Of a stretch of 64,000 bases of DNA, positions 44,576 through 54,808 are shown one piece after another. The position numbers were made by a program, and so were the translations under genes. The stretch is from Arthrobacter sp. DWC3. GTDB lineage: Bacteria; Actinomycetota; Actinomycetes; Actinomycetales; Micrococcaceae. The stretch is from the NCBI RefSeq assembly GCF_002929375.1, contig NZ_PJIP01000006.1, forward strand, positions 62,001 through 126,000. Direction: 5' to 3'. The notes beneath the pieces are model-generated. The model was not told where the DNA came from. It did not search any database and was given only the letters and a program-made list of their open reading frames with translations. Every line of letters begins with the position of its first letter. The first letter of the stretch is position 1.

Positions 44576-45742
44576 ATGACTGTCATCGACGACATCGCGG
44601 CGGAGCTCGACCAGCTCGCCATCGAAGTTCCCTCCTGGGCCTACGGCAATTCCGGAACGCGTTTCAAGGTGTTCGCGACGCCCGGCACCCCCCGCACCGT
44701 GGAGGAGAAGATCGCCGATGCCGGCATGGTCAACAGGCTGACGGGCCTCGCCCCAAGCGTCGCGCTCCACATCCCCTGGGACAAGGTGGACGACTTTCGT
44801 GTCCTTGCCTCCTACGCCGCGGACTTGGGGCTGAAGCTGGGCACCATCAACAGCAACACCTTCCAGGACGACGACTACAAGTTCGGCAGCCTGACCCACA
44901 GCGACGCCGCGGTGCGGAACAAGGCGATCGACCACATGTACGAGTGCATCGAGGTCATGAACGTGACCGGCTCACGGGACCTGAAGATCTGGCTCGCGGA
45001 CGGCTCGAACTACCCGGGCCAGGCGGACATGCGGTCCCGGCAGGACTGGCTCCAGGACTCCCTGCGCAAGGTCTACGACCGCCTCGGCGAGGACCAGCGG
45101 CTCGTGCTCGAGTACAAGTTCTTCGAGCCGGCGTTCTACCACACGGACGTCCCCGACTGGGGCACCTCCTACGCCCACTGCCTGCAGCTCGGCGAGAAGG
45201 CACTCGTCTGCCTCGACACCGGCCACCACGCACCGGGAACCAACATCGAGTTCATCGTGGCGCAGCTCATCCGCCTCGGGAAGCTCGGCTCCTTCGACTT
45301 CAACTCGCGCTTCTACGCCGACGACGACCTCATCGTGGGTGCCGCCGACCCGTTCCAGCTGTTCCGCATCATGGCCGAGGTGATCCGCGGCGGTGGTCTC
45401 GACCCGACGAGCGGGATCGCGCTCATGCTCGACCAGTGCCACAACCTCGAGGAGAAGATCCCCGGCCAGATCCGGTCGGTGCTGAACGTGCAGGAGATGA
45501 CCGCACGCGCGCTGCTCATCGACCGCACCGCACTCACCGCGGCCCAGGAATCCGGAGACGTCCTGGGCGCCAACGCCATCCTGATGGACGCCTTCTACAC
45601 GGATGTACGCCCCGCCCTGGCACAGTGGCGCGAGTCGAAGGGCCTGCCCGCCAACCCGATGGCCGCCTACCGCGACAGCGGTTACCAGGACCGGATCAAC
45701 ACCGAACGACAGGGCGGCCGGCAGGCCGGATGGGGAGCATGA
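44576..45742 (+). CDS. rhaI: L-rhamnose isomerase
   Basis: A 388-residue TIM-barrel isomerase converting L-rhamnose to L-rhamnulose. Metal and substrate residues are recognisable in LKIWLADGSNYPGQADMRSR, VLEYKFFEPAFYHTDVPDWG, CLDTGHHAPGTNIEF and FDFNSRFYADDDL. This is the RhaI type of Pseudomonas and actinobacteria rather than E. coli RhaA. TGGAGAGA precedes the ATG. First gene of the plus-strand catabolic operon. Confidence 0.95.
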   Translation: MTVIDDIAAELDQLAIEVPSWAYGNSGTRFKVFATPGTPRTVEEKIADAGMVNRLTGLAPSVALHIPWDKVDDFRVLASYAADLGLKLGTINSNTFQDDDYKFGSLTHSDAAVRNKAIDHMYECIEVMNVTGSRDLKIWLADGSNYPGQADMRSRQDWLQDSLRKVYDRLGEDQRLVLEYKFFEPAFYHTDVPDWGTSYAHCLQLGEKALVCLDTGHHAPGTNIEFIVAQLIRLGKLGSFDFNSRFYADDDLIVGAADPFQLFRIMAEVIRGGGLDPTSGIALMLDQCHNLEEKIPGQIRSVLNVQEMTARALLIDRTALTAAQESGDVLGANAILMDAFYTDVRPALAQWRESKGLPANPMAAYRDSGYQDRINTERQGGRQAGWGA

Positions 45743-47805
45743 CAGTGACGACCGAATCCATGACCACGTCGACGAACACGACGGTCGGCGAGCTGATCGG
45801 GCGCTCCAACCGCCTCGGCGCGGACAAACGGAACACCAACTACGCCGGCGGGAACACCTCGGCGAAGGGCCGGGGCCTCGATCCGGTGACCGGCGAGGAC
45901 GTCGAGCTGCTCTGGGTCAAGGGGTCCGGCGGTGACCTCGGGACACTGACGGAATCGGGCCTGGCGGTCCTGCGCCTGGACCGGATGCGCGCACTCCAGG
46001 GCGTGTACCCGGGCGTGGAGCGCGAGGACGAGATGGTCGCCGCCTTCGACTACACCCTGCACGGCAAGGGCGGGGCGGCACCGTCCATCGACACGGCCAT
46101 GCACGGCCTCGTGGACGCCGCGCACGTGGACCACCTGCACCCCGATTCCGGGATCGCCGTCGCGACGGCAGCGGACGGCGAGGCGCTCACGCCGGCCATC
46201 TTCGGGCCGAAGGTCGTGTGGGTGCCCTGGCGCCGTCCCGGCTTCCAGCTCGGGCTCGACATCGCAGCGATCAAGGCGGCACACCCGGAGGCCATCGGCA
46301 CGATCCTCGGCGGGCACGGCATCACCGCGTGGGGCGAGACCTCCGCCGAGGCCGAGGCGAACTCCCTCTGGATCATCGAGACGGCCGAGCGCTACATCGC
46401 CGAGCACGGCCGCCCGGAACCCTTCGGGCCGGCCCTCGAGGGCTACGCCGCGCTGCCCGAGGAGGAACGCCGGGCGAAGGCCGCGGCCCTCGCCCCGACC
46501 ATCCGCGGCCTCGCCTCCACCGACAGGGCACAGGTGGGCCACTTCACCGACGACCCCCGCGTCCTCGACTTCCTGGCAAGCCAGGCACACCCACGGCTCG
46601 GCGCGCTCGGCACGAGCTGCCCCGACCACTTCCTCCGCACCAAGATCAAGCCGCTGATCCTCGACCTCCCGGCCGGCGCCGACGTGGAGAGCTGCCTGCT
46701 GCGCCTGCGCGAGCTGCACGCTCGATACCGGGCGGACTACGCGGCCTACTACGACCGCCATGCCACCCCGGAATCCCCTGCCATGCGCGGCGCGGACCCC
46801 GCGATCGTCCTGGTGCCCGGCGTCGGCATGTTCTCCTTCGGCGCGAACAAGCAGACAGCCCGCGTGGCCGGTGAGTTCTACCTCAACGCCATCAACGTGA
46901 TGCGCGGCGCCGAGGCCATCTCCACCTATTCCCCCATCGACGAGGCGGAGAAGTTCCGCATCGAGTACTGGGCCCTGGAGGAGGCCAAGCTCGCGCGCCT
47001 GCCGAAGCCGAGGTCCCACGCCGGGCGGATCGCCCTGGTGACGGGGGCGGCGTCCGGCATCGGCAAGGCCATCGCCACGCGCCTCGCCGCCGAAGGCGCC
47101 TGCGTGGTCATCGCAGACCTGAACATCGAGAGCGCGAGCAGCGTCGCCGAGGCACTCGGAGGCCCCGACGTCGCGATCGGCGTCCAGGCGGATGTCACCG
47201 ACCCGGCGCAGGTGCTCCAGGCCGTCAAGGCCGCCGTCCTCGCCTTCGGCGGGCTGGACCTCGTGGTCAACAACGCCGGACTGTCCATCTCGAAGCCGCT
47301 CCTGGAGACCACCGAGAAGGACTGGGACCTGCAGCACAACGTCATGGCGAAGGGATCCTTCCTCATGTCGCAGGCCGCCGCGAAGGTGCTGATCGAACAG
47401 GACATGGGTGGGGACATCATCTACATCTCCTCGAAGAACTCCGTGTTCGCCGGCCCCAACAACATCGCGTACAGCGCCACGAAGGCCGACCAGGCACACC
47501 AGGTCCGGCTCCTCGCCGCAGAGCTCGGCGGCTACGGCGTCCGCGTCAACGGCATCAACCCCGACGGCGTGGTCCGCGGCTCCGGCATCTTCGCCGGCGG
47601 CTGGGGCGCCAAGCGGGCAGCGGTCTACGGCGTGGAGGAGGAGAAGCTGGGCGAGTACTACGCACAGCGCACCCTCCTGAAGCGCGAGGTGCTGCCGGAG
47701 AACGTCGCGAACGCCGTCGCGGTCCTCACCTCCGCCGAACTCTCGCACACCACCGGGCTGCACATCCCCGTGGACGCGGGCGTGGCCGCCGCGTTCCTGC
47801 GCTGA
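45739..47805 (+). CDS. rhaEW: Bifunctional rhamnulose-1-phosphate aldolase / L-lactaldehyde dehydrogenase
   Basis: A 688-residue fusion. The N-terminal ~420 residues are a class II aldolase domain with the metal histidines in DAAHVDHLHPDSG and GGHGITAW. The C-terminal part is an SDR with VTGAASGIGKAIA (from about residue 434), VVNNAGLS and YSATKADQ (near 578). It cleaves rhamnulose-1-phosphate to dihydroxyacetone phosphate and L-lactaldehyde and oxidises the latter to L-lactate. It overlaps rhaI by ATGA. Confidence 0.95.
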   Translation: MTVTTESMTTSTNTTVGELIGRSNRLGADKRNTNYAGGNTSAKGRGLDPVTGEDVELLWVKGSGGDLGTLTESGLAVLRLDRMRALQGVYPGVEREDEMVAAFDYTLHGKGGAAPSIDTAMHGLVDAAHVDHLHPDSGIAVATAADGEALTPAIFGPKVVWVPWRRPGFQLGLDIAAIKAAHPEAIGTILGGHGITAWGETSAEAEANSLWIIETAERYIAEHGRPEPFGPALEGYAALPEEERRAKAAALAPTIRGLASTDRAQVGHFTDDPRVLDFLASQAHPRLGALGTSCPDHFLRTKIKPLILDLPAGADVESCLLRLRELHARYRADYAAYYDRHATPESPAMRGADPAIVLVPGVGMFSFGANKQTARVAGEFYLNAINVMRGAEAISTYSPIDEAEKFRIEYWALEEAKLARLPKPRSHAGRIALVTGAASGIGKAIATRLAAEGACVVIADLNIESASSVAEALGGPDVAIGVQADVTDPAQVLQAVKAAVLAFGGLDLVVNNAGLSISKPLLETTEKDWDLQHNVMAKGSFLMSQAAAKVLIEQDMGGDIIYISSKNSVFAGPNNIAYSATKADQAHQVRLLAAELGGYGVRVNGINPDGVVRGSGIFAGGWGAKRAAVYGVEEEKLGEYYAQRTLLKREVLPENVANAVAVLTSAELSHTTGLHIPVDAGVAAAFLR

Positions 47806-47806
47806 C

Positions 47807-49285
47807 ATGGCTCTTCGTGCAGGAACGGTCTTCGCCGCGGTCGACATCGGGGCGTCCTCCGGCCGCGTGATCCTCGGCAAGCTCACCGACGCCGGGCCCC
47901 GCCTCACCACCGTGCACCGCTTCCCCAACGGGGTGCAGTTCCTGGGAGGCGCCCTGCGGTGGGACGTGGAGGCCCTGTTCGCCGAGGTGCTGACCGGCCT
48001 CCGTCTCGCGGGCGAGGCCGCCGCCCGGGCGGGCGACGCGATAGCGAGCATCGGGATCGACACGTGGGCGGTGGACTACGGACTGGTGGACGACGCCGGC
48101 ACGCTCCGGCACCTGCCGTTCAGCTACCGGGACGGGCGCACGGAGGCGACGGTCGACGTCGTCCACCGGGCCGTGCCGCCGGAGCGGCTCTACGCGCGGA
48201 CCGGCCTGCAGTTCCTGCCCTTCAACACGGTGTACCAGCTGGCCGCGGAGCGGTCGCTGGACGGCGTGCAGGCCCTGCTCATCCCGGACCTGCTCGCCTA
48301 CCGGCTCACCGGCGAGCGCCGCACGGAGGCCACGAACGCCTCCACCACGGGACTGCTCGACGCCGCCACCGGCACCTGGGCGGTTGATCTCTTCGGCCCG
48401 CTCGGCCTGGCACCGGACCTCTTCCCGCCGCTCGTCGAGCCGGGCGCCGTCGTCGGGCGGCTGCTGCCCGGGATCGCACGGGCCACGGGCCTGGCGGAGA
48501 CGACGGCGGTCGTGGCCGTCGGCTCGCACGACACCGCGTCGGCCGTCGCCGCCGTCCCCGCCACATCGGCCTCCTTCGCCTACATCTCCTCGGGCACGTG
48601 GTCGCTCGTCGGCGTCGAACTGGACGCGCCGATCCTCACCGAGGAGAGCCGCGCCGCGAACTTCACCAACGAGCGCGGCGTGGACGGGACTTTCCGGTAC
48701 CTGCGCAACGCCGGCGGCCTCTGGCTGCTGCAGGAATGCCTGCGGGAGTGGAGCATCGAGGGACCGGAGCCCCGCCTCGCCGCTTTGCTGGCGGGCGCCG
48801 CGGCCCTGCCGGCCGGTGGGCCGACCATCAACCCGGACGACCCCTCGTTCATCGCACCGGACAGTATGCCGGGGCGCCTCGTGGCCGCCGTCGCCCGCAG
48901 CGGGCGCGCGCTGTCCGGCGAGCCTGCGGCGATCGTCCGCTGCATCCTCGACAGCCTCGCGGACGGGTACGCCCGCACCATCGCCGACGCGGAGCGGCTC
49001 ACCGGGACGACGGCCGAGGTCATCCACATCGTCGGCGGTGGCTCGCAGAACGGGCTGCTCTGCCAGCTGACGGCGGATGCGACCGGTCGCCGCGTCCTGG
49101 CCGGTCCGGTCGAGGCCACGGCACTCGGGAACATCCTCGTCCAGGCGCGCGCCGGCGGTCGGCTCGACGGCGGACTGCCGGAGCTCCGGCGCCTCGTCGC
49201 GGCGGGAGTCACCCCCGTGCCCTACGAACCCAGCCCTGCCTCCACCTCCGGCACCGTTCATGCCGCCGAAAGGACCCTCCAGTGA
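47807..49285 (+). CDS. rhaB: Rhamnulokinase
   Basis: A 492-residue FGGY-family kinase phosphorylating L-rhamnulose at O1 with ATP. It has [18 protein letters not shown], the substrate region [16 protein letters not shown], and the C-terminal ATPase motif [20 protein letters not shown]. The start is one base after the rhaEW stop. It overlaps the lldD gene by GTGA. Confidence 0.95.
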   Translation: MALRAGTVFAAVDIGASSGRVILGKLTDAGPRLTTVHRFPNGVQFLGGALRWDVEALFAEVLTGLRLAGEAAARAGDAIASIGIDTWAVDYGLVDDAGTLRHLPFSYRDGRTEATVDVVHRAVPPERLYARTGLQFLPFNTVYQLAAERSLDGVQALLIPDLLAYRLTGERRTEATNASTTGLLDAATGTWAVDLFGPLGLAPDLFPPLVEPGAVVGRLLPGIARATGLAETTAVVAVGSHDTASAVAAVPATSASFAYISSGTWSLVGVELDAPILTEESRAANFTNERGVDGTFRYLRNAGGLWLLQECLREWSIEGPEPRLAALLAGAAALPAGGPTINPDDPSFIAPDSMPGRLVAAVARSGRALSGEPAAIVRCILDSLADGYARTIADAERLTGTTAEVIHIVGGGSQNGLLCQLTADATGRRVLAGPVEATALGNILVQARAGGRLDGGLPELRRLVAAGVTPVPYEPSPASTSGTVHAAERTLQ

Positions 49286-50544
49286 CGAAGCGCCAACTCC
49301 CCGTTCCCGCGGAGATGCTCGAGCTCCTGCAGTTCAAGAAGATCGAACTCAACGGGAAGAAGCGGCGCCTGGATGCCGCGCTCACCATCGCGGACCTCCG
49401 CACCATCGCGAAGCGCCGCACCCCGAAGGCCGCCTTCGACTACACCGACGGCGCCGCCGAGGGTGAGCTGTCGCTGAGCCGGGCCCGGCAGGCCTTCGAG
49501 GACATCGAGTTCCACCCCTCGATCCTCCGTCCCGCCGAGCACGTGGACACCTCGGTCGAGATCCTCGGCGGACCCAGCGCCCTGCCCTTCGGCATCGCCC
49601 CCACCGGCTTCACCCGGCTCATGCAGACCGAGGGTGAGACCGCCGGCGCCGGGGCGGCTGCGGCCGCCGGGATCCCCTTCACCCTCTCGACCCTCGGCAC
49701 CACGTCCATCGAGGGCGTGAAGGCGGCGAACCCGCACGGACGCAACTGGTTCCAGCTGTACGTGATGCGGCAGCGGGAGATCTCCTACGAGCTGGCACGC
49801 CGGGCCGGCGAGGCGGGCTTCGACACCCTCATGTTCACCGTCGACACCCCCGTGGCCGGTGCCCGCCTGCGCGACAAGCGCAACGGCTTCTCCATCCCGC
49901 CGCAGCTGTCCCTCGGCACCATCCTCAATGCGGTCCCACGGCCCTGGTGGTGGATTGATTTCCTGACCACCCCGAAACTGGAGTTCGCGTCCCTGACCGA
50001 TACCGGCGGAACGGTGGGAGACCTGCTGAACGCCGCGATGGACCCGACGATCGGCTACGACGATCTCGCGATCATCCGTGACCTGTGGCCCGGGAAGATC
50101 GTCATCAAGGGTGTACAGAACGTCGAGGACTCCGTCCGTCTCGTGGACCTGGGCGTGGACGGGATCATCCTGTCCAACCACGGCGGCCGTCAGCTCGATC
50201 GCGCCCCCATCCCGTTCCACCTGCTCCCGCAGGTGGTCCGGGAGGTCGGCAGCGACGCCACGATCATGGTGGACACGGGCATCATGAACGGGGCCGACAT
50301 CGTGGCCTCGATGGCACTGGGTGCGAAGTTCACACTCATCGGCCGTGCCTACCTCTACGGGCTGATGGCCGGCGGCCGTGAGGGCGTGGACCGTGCCATC
50401 GCGATCCTGCGGGACGAGATCGAGCGCACCATGCGCCTGCTCGGGGTGTCCTCGATCGGCGAACTCGAGCCCCGGCACGTCACCCAGCTGACCCGCCTGG
50501 CGCCGGTGGCCACGACCAGCAGTGAGCTTCCTCGACTCGTCTGA
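49282..50544 (+). CDS. lldD: L-lactate dehydrogenase (FMN-dependent alpha-hydroxy acid oxidase family)
   Basis: A 420-residue FMN enzyme. Motifs are [51 protein letters not shown] and the catalytic His/Arg in [13 protein letters not shown]. It oxidises L-lactate to pyruvate at the membrane, feeding electrons to quinone or directly to oxygen. Its position at the end of the rhamnose operon links lactate from RhaEW to central metabolism. GTG start, AAAGGA upstream. Confidence 0.93.
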   Translation: MTKRQLPVPAEMLELLQFKKIELNGKKRRLDAALTIADLRTIAKRRTPKAAFDYTDGAAEGELSLSRARQAFEDIEFHPSILRPAEHVDTSVEILGGPSALPFGIAPTGFTRLMQTEGETAGAGAAAAAGIPFTLSTLGTTSIEGVKAANPHGRNWFQLYVMRQREISYELARRAGEAGFDTLMFTVDTPVAGARLRDKRNGFSIPPQLSLGTILNAVPRPWWWIDFLTTPKLEFASLTDTGGTVGDLLNAAMDPTIGYDDLAIIRDLWPGKIVIKGVQNVEDSVRLVDLGVDGIILSNHGGRQLDRAPIPFHLLPQVVREVGSDATIMVDTGIMNGADIVASMALGAKFTLIGRAYLYGLMAGGREGVDRAIAILRDEIERTMRLLGVSSIGELEPRHVTQLTRLAPVATTSSELPRLV

Positions 50545-50592
50545 ATCTCCCCGGCCTGTCGGTCGGACTGTCCTCATGGCCAGTGGGAACTG

Positions 50593-50615
50593 TCCCTGCG
50601 GCCGGGGCGCAGGGA
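50593..50615 (+). terminator. Likely terminator of the rhamnose catabolic operon
   Basis: TCCCTGCG-N7-CGCAGGGA, a perfect 8-bp stem 48 bp after the lldD stop and 24 bp before the next ABC gene. Confidence 0.55.
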
Positions 50616-50639
50616 GACGTCCGCGGACAGGCTTGAGGC

Positions 50640-51386
50640 ATGGACAACCACACTCCCGCACCCATCACTGTGCGGCACCTCCGCAAGTCGTTCCACGGCG
50701 TCCAGCGCGTCGAGGACATCACCTTCACCGTCGGCCCCGGCCGCATCGTGGGCCTGCTGGGACCCAACGGTGCCGGCAAGACGACCAGCATCCGCATGCT
50801 CCTCGGTCTCACCGCAGCCGATTCGGGGGAGGCGCTCGTCTTCGGCAAGCCCTTCCGCAGACTCGCCGATCCCGTCCGGCGCGTCGGTGCCGTGCTCGAC
50901 GCCGGCGGCCTCCACCCCGGACGCACCGGCCGTGAACACCTGCGCATCGCCGCCGCCCAGGGCTACCTCCCGACGTCCCGCGTCGAGGAGGTGCTCGAGA
51001 CCGTCGGCATGACGGCCGACGCCGGGCGCAGGATCCGCGACTACTCCCTGGGCATGCGCCAGCGGGTGGCAGTTGCGACTGCACTCCTGGGCGGACCTCA
51101 GCTCCTCGTTCTCGACGAGCCGGCCAACGGCCTGGACCCCACCGGCATCCACTGGCTGAAGCAGTACCTGCGGTCCTTCGCGGACGACGGCGGCAGTGTG
51201 CTGCTGTCCTCGCACATGCTCTCCGACGTCGCCCAGATCGCCGACGACGTGGTGATCGTCGCGGGCGGCCGCGTCCGCTCCGCAACCTCCCTCGACGAAG
51301 CCCTTGCGAGTTCCCAGGGGGACCTGGAGGACTACTACCTCTCCCTCACCGGTGCGGACGAAAGGGCTCCCCATGCTGCGCGCTGA
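50640..51386 (+). CDS. ABC transporter ATP-binding protein
   Basis: A 248-residue ATPase: Walker A GPNGAGKTT, signature YSLGMRQRVAVATA, Walker B LLVLDEPANGLDPTG and H-loop LLSSHMLSDVAQI. It is the type found with ABC-2 exporters for lantibiotics or bacitracin. It overlaps the permease start by 14 bases. The downstream sensor kinase/response regulator may control it. Confidence 0.92.
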   Translation: MDNHTPAPITVRHLRKSFHGVQRVEDITFTVGPGRIVGLLGPNGAGKTTSIRMLLGLTAADSGEALVFGKPFRRLADPVRRVGAVLDAGGLHPGRTGREHLRIAAAQGYLPTSRVEEVLETVGMTADAGRRIRDYSLGMRQRVAVATALLGGPQLLVLDEPANGLDPTGIHWLKQYLRSFADDGGSVLLSSHMLSDVAQIADDVVIVAGGRVRSATSLDEALASSQGDLEDYYLSLTGADERAPHAAR

Positions 51387-52185
51387 GATCCTCAAGCTGA
51401 CCACGACCGCCTCGACCAGGGCCGCGATCCTGATCGCCGCCCTCGGGCTGATCGCGACGCAACTCGCCTTCACCCTCCTGCTCCCCGCCCTCCGCGAGGA
51501 CGGGGCCGCCGGAGCGGACGTCACCGCCGACCTGCCGATCATCGACATGACTCTTCCCGAGAACCAGCTGGCCGCCCTGAACCCCTTCGGAGCGTCGATG
51601 AGCACAGGATCGATCGGCGTCGTGATCGTCGCCGTCGTCCTGCTCGGCGTCCTGGCAGGCACCAGCGACTTCCGCCACGGCGGCATCACCGGGGCTGCCC
51701 TGGCCGAGCCCCGGAGGTCCCGTATCGTCCTGGTGAAGGCCGGTGCCGCGGCTGCAGCCGGTGCAGCGGCAGGAGTGCTCCTGGCGGCCACGGCGCTGGT
51801 CACCCTCGTCATCACCCTCCTCGCCCGGAGCACTTCCCTGACTGCTCCCCTGCCGCAGGTCCTCGGCCTCCTCGGCCGCGGGGTACTCGCCATCATGCTG
51901 CTCAGCCTCATCGGACTGGCCGTCGGCCTGATCCTGCGCAACCAACTCGCCGCGGTGCTCGTCATGCTCGGCGCGCTGGTGCTCGAGCCCGTGCTGCTGT
52001 CGGTCGTGCAGCTCGCCACCGGGACCCTGCCCACCTGGGTACAGCTCCTGCCGGCCTCCCTGTCGCAGGCAGCCGTCGGATCCGGCGGAGCCCTGGCGCC
52101 GGGCACCGCCCTCGCAGCCCTCGCCGCCCTCGCCGCAACCACTCTGGCGGCCGCAGCGATCACGCTGCATCGCCGGGACGTCTGA
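51373..52185 (+). CDS. ABC transporter permease (ABC-2 type)
   Basis: A 270-residue membrane protein with about six hydrophobic segments. It begins MLRAEILKLTTTASTRAAIL and has FRHGGITGAALAEPRRSRIV, typical of ABC-2 permeases of the bacitracin/lantibiotic immunity type. AAAGG precedes the ATG. It acts with the ATPase just upstream. Confidence 0.88.
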   Translation: MLRAEILKLTTTASTRAAILIAALGLIATQLAFTLLLPALREDGAAGADVTADLPIIDMTLPENQLAALNPFGASMSTGSIGVVIVAVVLLGVLAGTSDFRHGGITGAALAEPRRSRIVLVKAGAAAAAGAAAGVLLAATALVTLVITLLARSTSLTAPLPQVLGLLGRGVLAIMLLSLIGLAVGLILRNQLAAVLVMLGALVLEPVLLSVVQLATGTLPTWVQLLPASLSQAAVGSGGALAPGTALAALAALAATTLAAAAITLHRRDV

Positions 52186-52235
52186 CACCAGACCCGGCCA
52201 CGCCCCCCCATCGACCCGGAAGGTCACGATCCACC

Positions 52236-53498
52236 ATGCCTACATCACCCGCACGCACTACGCACCCCGTCAAGCGCTCCCTCACGTCCCGCTGGACCGC
52301 CCTCGCCCTCGCGGCGGCGCTCACCGGAGGCACCGGGGTCGCCCTGCTGCAACCCGCCGCGCTCGCCCCCACGCCTGCCGCCGCTGCAGCCCCGGACGGT
52401 GCCACCGCACCCCAGCGCCAGGCCGGTCCTGACGCCACCGTCGTCCAGGAGCAACTGCAGAAGCTCGTCGACGCCGGCTACCCGTCCGCCTCGGCTGCCG
52501 TCACCGGTCCCGACGGGAACACCGTCACGCTCGCAGCGGGCACGGGGAACCTCACCACCGGCGAGCCTGCCCCCGTCGACGGGCAGGTCCGCATCGCCAG
52601 CAACACGAAGATGTTCGTCAGCACGGTCGTCCTCCAGCTCGTCGAGGAAGGCGCCGTCGCACTCGATGAGCCCGTGGCCACCTATCTCCCCGGCCTGGTC
52701 ACGGGCGAGGGAATCGACGGCGGAACCATCACCATCCGGCAGCTGCTGCAGCACACCAGCGGCCTGCCCGAGTATGCAGACCAGGTGGCTGCCGATGCCT
52801 TCGGCGCCCAGCACACCTTCATCTCACCGAGGGACATGCTCGACATCGCCCTGGAGAAGCCGGCGGTCTTCGCGCCGGACGCGCAGTGGGAATACAGCAA
52901 CACCAACTATCTCGTCCTCGGACTGGTCGTCGAGCGCATCACCGAGCGACCGCTGTACGAGGAGATCGAGCGGCGCATCGTCGACCCGCTGCAGCTCGTG
53001 AACACATATCTGCCGGTTCCGGGCGAGCAGGAGCTGCGCGGTGTGCATCCCCTCGGTTACCACGTCGACGGCGCGGGAGAGCTCAAGGACATCACCACCA
53101 TGGATCCGTCCTTCGCCTGGGCCGCGGGTGCCATGGTCTCCACCCCGAGCGAGCTCAACACCTTCATGAAGGCACTCCTCGACGGCACCCTCCTGAGCGA
53201 AGCACGGCTCGCCGAGATGCAGACGACCGTGCCGGCCGGGGACGAACTGTGGCCCGAAGCCACCTACGGGCTCGGCCTGCAGAGCTACCCGCTCAGTGGC
53301 GGCGGCACAGCCTGGGGACACGGCGGGGACATCCCCGGCACCCAGACCCGCAACGCCGTGGGACCCGACGGAACCGCCGTCACGATCGCAGTGGCCGCCC
53401 TTCCCTGGGCCATCGTCGACCCCTCCGACGAGGCCGAGCTCATGGACCGGTACAGGATCGTCGTCGACGCCCTCGACGTGATGCTGCGGGCGGGGTGA
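52236..53498 (+). CDS. Secreted serine hydrolase, beta-lactamase/DD-peptidase family
   Basis: A 420-residue exported protein. The signal peptide has a basic start, a hydrophobic Ala-rich core and probable cleavage after the poly-Ala run near residue 48. The class C/DD-peptidase motifs are complete: SNTK (SxxK) in RIASNTKMFVST, YSN in WEYSNTNYLVLGL and HGG in WGHGGDIPG. It likely cleaves cell-wall peptides or esters rather than beta-lactams. It lies 50 bp behind the permease and may be cotranscribed with it. Confidence 0.9.
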   Translation: MPTSPARTTHPVKRSLTSRWTALALAAALTGGTGVALLQPAALAPTPAAAAAPDGATAPQRQAGPDATVVQEQLQKLVDAGYPSASAAVTGPDGNTVTLAAGTGNLTTGEPAPVDGQVRIASNTKMFVSTVVLQLVEEGAVALDEPVATYLPGLVTGEGIDGGTITIRQLLQHTSGLPEYADQVAADAFGAQHTFISPRDMLDIALEKPAVFAPDAQWEYSNTNYLVLGLVVERITERPLYEEIERRIVDPLQLVNTYLPVPGEQELRGVHPLGYHVDGAGELKDITTMDPSFAWAAGAMVSTPSELNTFMKALLDGTLLSEARLAEMQTTVPAGDELWPEATYGLGLQSYPLSGGGTAWGHGGDIPGTQTRNAVGPDGTAVTIAVAALPWAIVDPSDEAELMDRYRIVVDALDVMLRAG

Positions 53499-53511
53499 TA
53501 GCCGCACACCG

Positions 53512-53554
53512 CCACGGACGCACCGGCGCACATCCCGCGCCGGCGCGTCCGTGG
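53512..53554 (+). terminator. Terminator after the serine hydrolase
   Basis: An 18-bp stem (53512-53529 with 53537-53554) with one mismatch and a 7-nt loop, 13 bp after the stop and 12 bp before the kinase start. Confidence 0.8.
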
Positions 53555-53566
53555 TTGACTCGTCCA

Positions 53567-54808
53567 GTGCGAACTTTGACGGAGGGCGGACAAAGCACGC
53601 CGCGGCGGAGTGCAGCAGTCCCGTTGGCGGTCCTCCTCGCCGCAGTCACGTATCTCGGAGCCGGCGTCGGCGGGATCCTCGAACCGGCCCAGGGTCTGCT
53701 CCTCACGACCCTGCAGGCCGTGCTCGTCGCCGGGCAGGCAGCGGCCCTGCTCTTCCGGTGGGCGGCACCGATACCGGCCGCCGCCGTCGTCGTCCTGCTG
53801 CACTGCGGGCTGCTCGCCTCCAGCGCCGCCGAACTCGGCATCGGAAGCCTGGCGGTGATGCTCGCCGCCTTCCATCTCGTCCGCCGCGCCGGGCGACCCG
53901 CCGCCTTCCGGGCACTCGGCGCCATGGCCGTCCTGGGCAGTACGGTCGCGCTGCTCGCCGCACTCCATGCAGGTCTCCTCCCCCTGCCGGCGATCCTCGG
54001 CCTCATCGCTGTGCGGCTCGTCTTCGAGTACCTCGTCCCGGCCCTGCTCGCCGAGTTCGGCCGCGGCCGGGCACAGCTCCGGGATGCGGCCCGCGAGCGC
54101 GAGGACTTCATCGAACGGGAGCGCATCCACCTCGTGCAGCAGGACCGACGGGCGGAGCGCACGGCGCTCGCCCGGGAACTCCATGACATCGCAGGTCACC
54201 ATCTGTCGGGGATCATCGTCAGTGCGCAGGCAGCCGGCGCGCTGATCGCATCGGACCCGGAACGGAGCCGTTCGATGCTCCGCGAACTGGAACAGGAGGC
54301 CCGGGCGACCATGGTCGATCTCCGGGGAACCGTGGGGCTGCTACGCCCGGACGACGACCCGAAGGACGACGGCGGGCGTGCCACGATCGGCATCCCCGGG
54401 CTGGCCGACCTGCCTGCGCTCCTCGACGCAGCCGTCCGGCGGGGCCAGCACGTCGCCTTCACCGTCTCGGGCGAACCGTTCCGCCTCGGGCCCGTGGCGG
54501 AAGCGTCCGTCTACCGGACGGTGCAGGAATCCCTGACGAATGCCGGCCGTCACGCGCCGGGCGCCGACTGTACCGTCTCACTCGAATACAGGACGGAGGA
54601 GATGATGGTGACCGTGGAGAATGCACCTGATGCCGGCGCCCCGGCACCAGCGGCCGAGGGGACACCGCGTCATCGGGGATATGGGCTCATCGGGATGAAC
54701 GAGCGCGCCGAACTGATCGGAGCCGACCTCGCGACGGGTCCCACGGTGGGTGGCGGGTGGCGCAACCGGCTCCGCATCCCCCGCCCGGCGCACGGGCCAC
54801 GATCATGA
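53567..54808 (+). CDS. Sensor histidine kinase (NarL/DesK type)
   Basis: A 413-residue membrane kinase. About five hydrophobic segments fill residues 15-160, a coiled linker follows, and the HisKA_3 box is RTALARELHDIAGHHLSGII with the phosphorylated His. The ATPase domain has TVQESLTNAGRHAPG and GYGLIGMNERAELIGA. It pairs with the LuxR-type regulator at 54805 (ATGA overlap). Start GTG 53567 is taken, though no ribosome site is visible; it may be leaderless. Confidence 0.9.
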   Translation: MRTLTEGGQSTPRRSAAVPLAVLLAAVTYLGAGVGGILEPAQGLLLTTLQAVLVAGQAAALLFRWAAPIPAAAVVVLLHCGLLASSAAELGIGSLAVMLAAFHLVRRAGRPAAFRALGAMAVLGSTVALLAALHAGLLPLPAILGLIAVRLVFEYLVPALLAEFGRGRAQLRDAAREREDFIERERIHLVQQDRRAERTALARELHDIAGHHLSGIIVSAQAAGALIASDPERSRSMLRELEQEARATMVDLRGTVGLLRPDDDPKDDGGRATIGIPGLADLPALLDAAVRRGQHVAFTVSGEPFRLGPVAEASVYRTVQESLTNAGRHAPGADCTVSLEYRTEEMMVTVENAPDAGAPAPAAEGTPRHRGYGLIGMNERAELIGADLATGPTVGGGWRNRLRIPRPAHGPRS

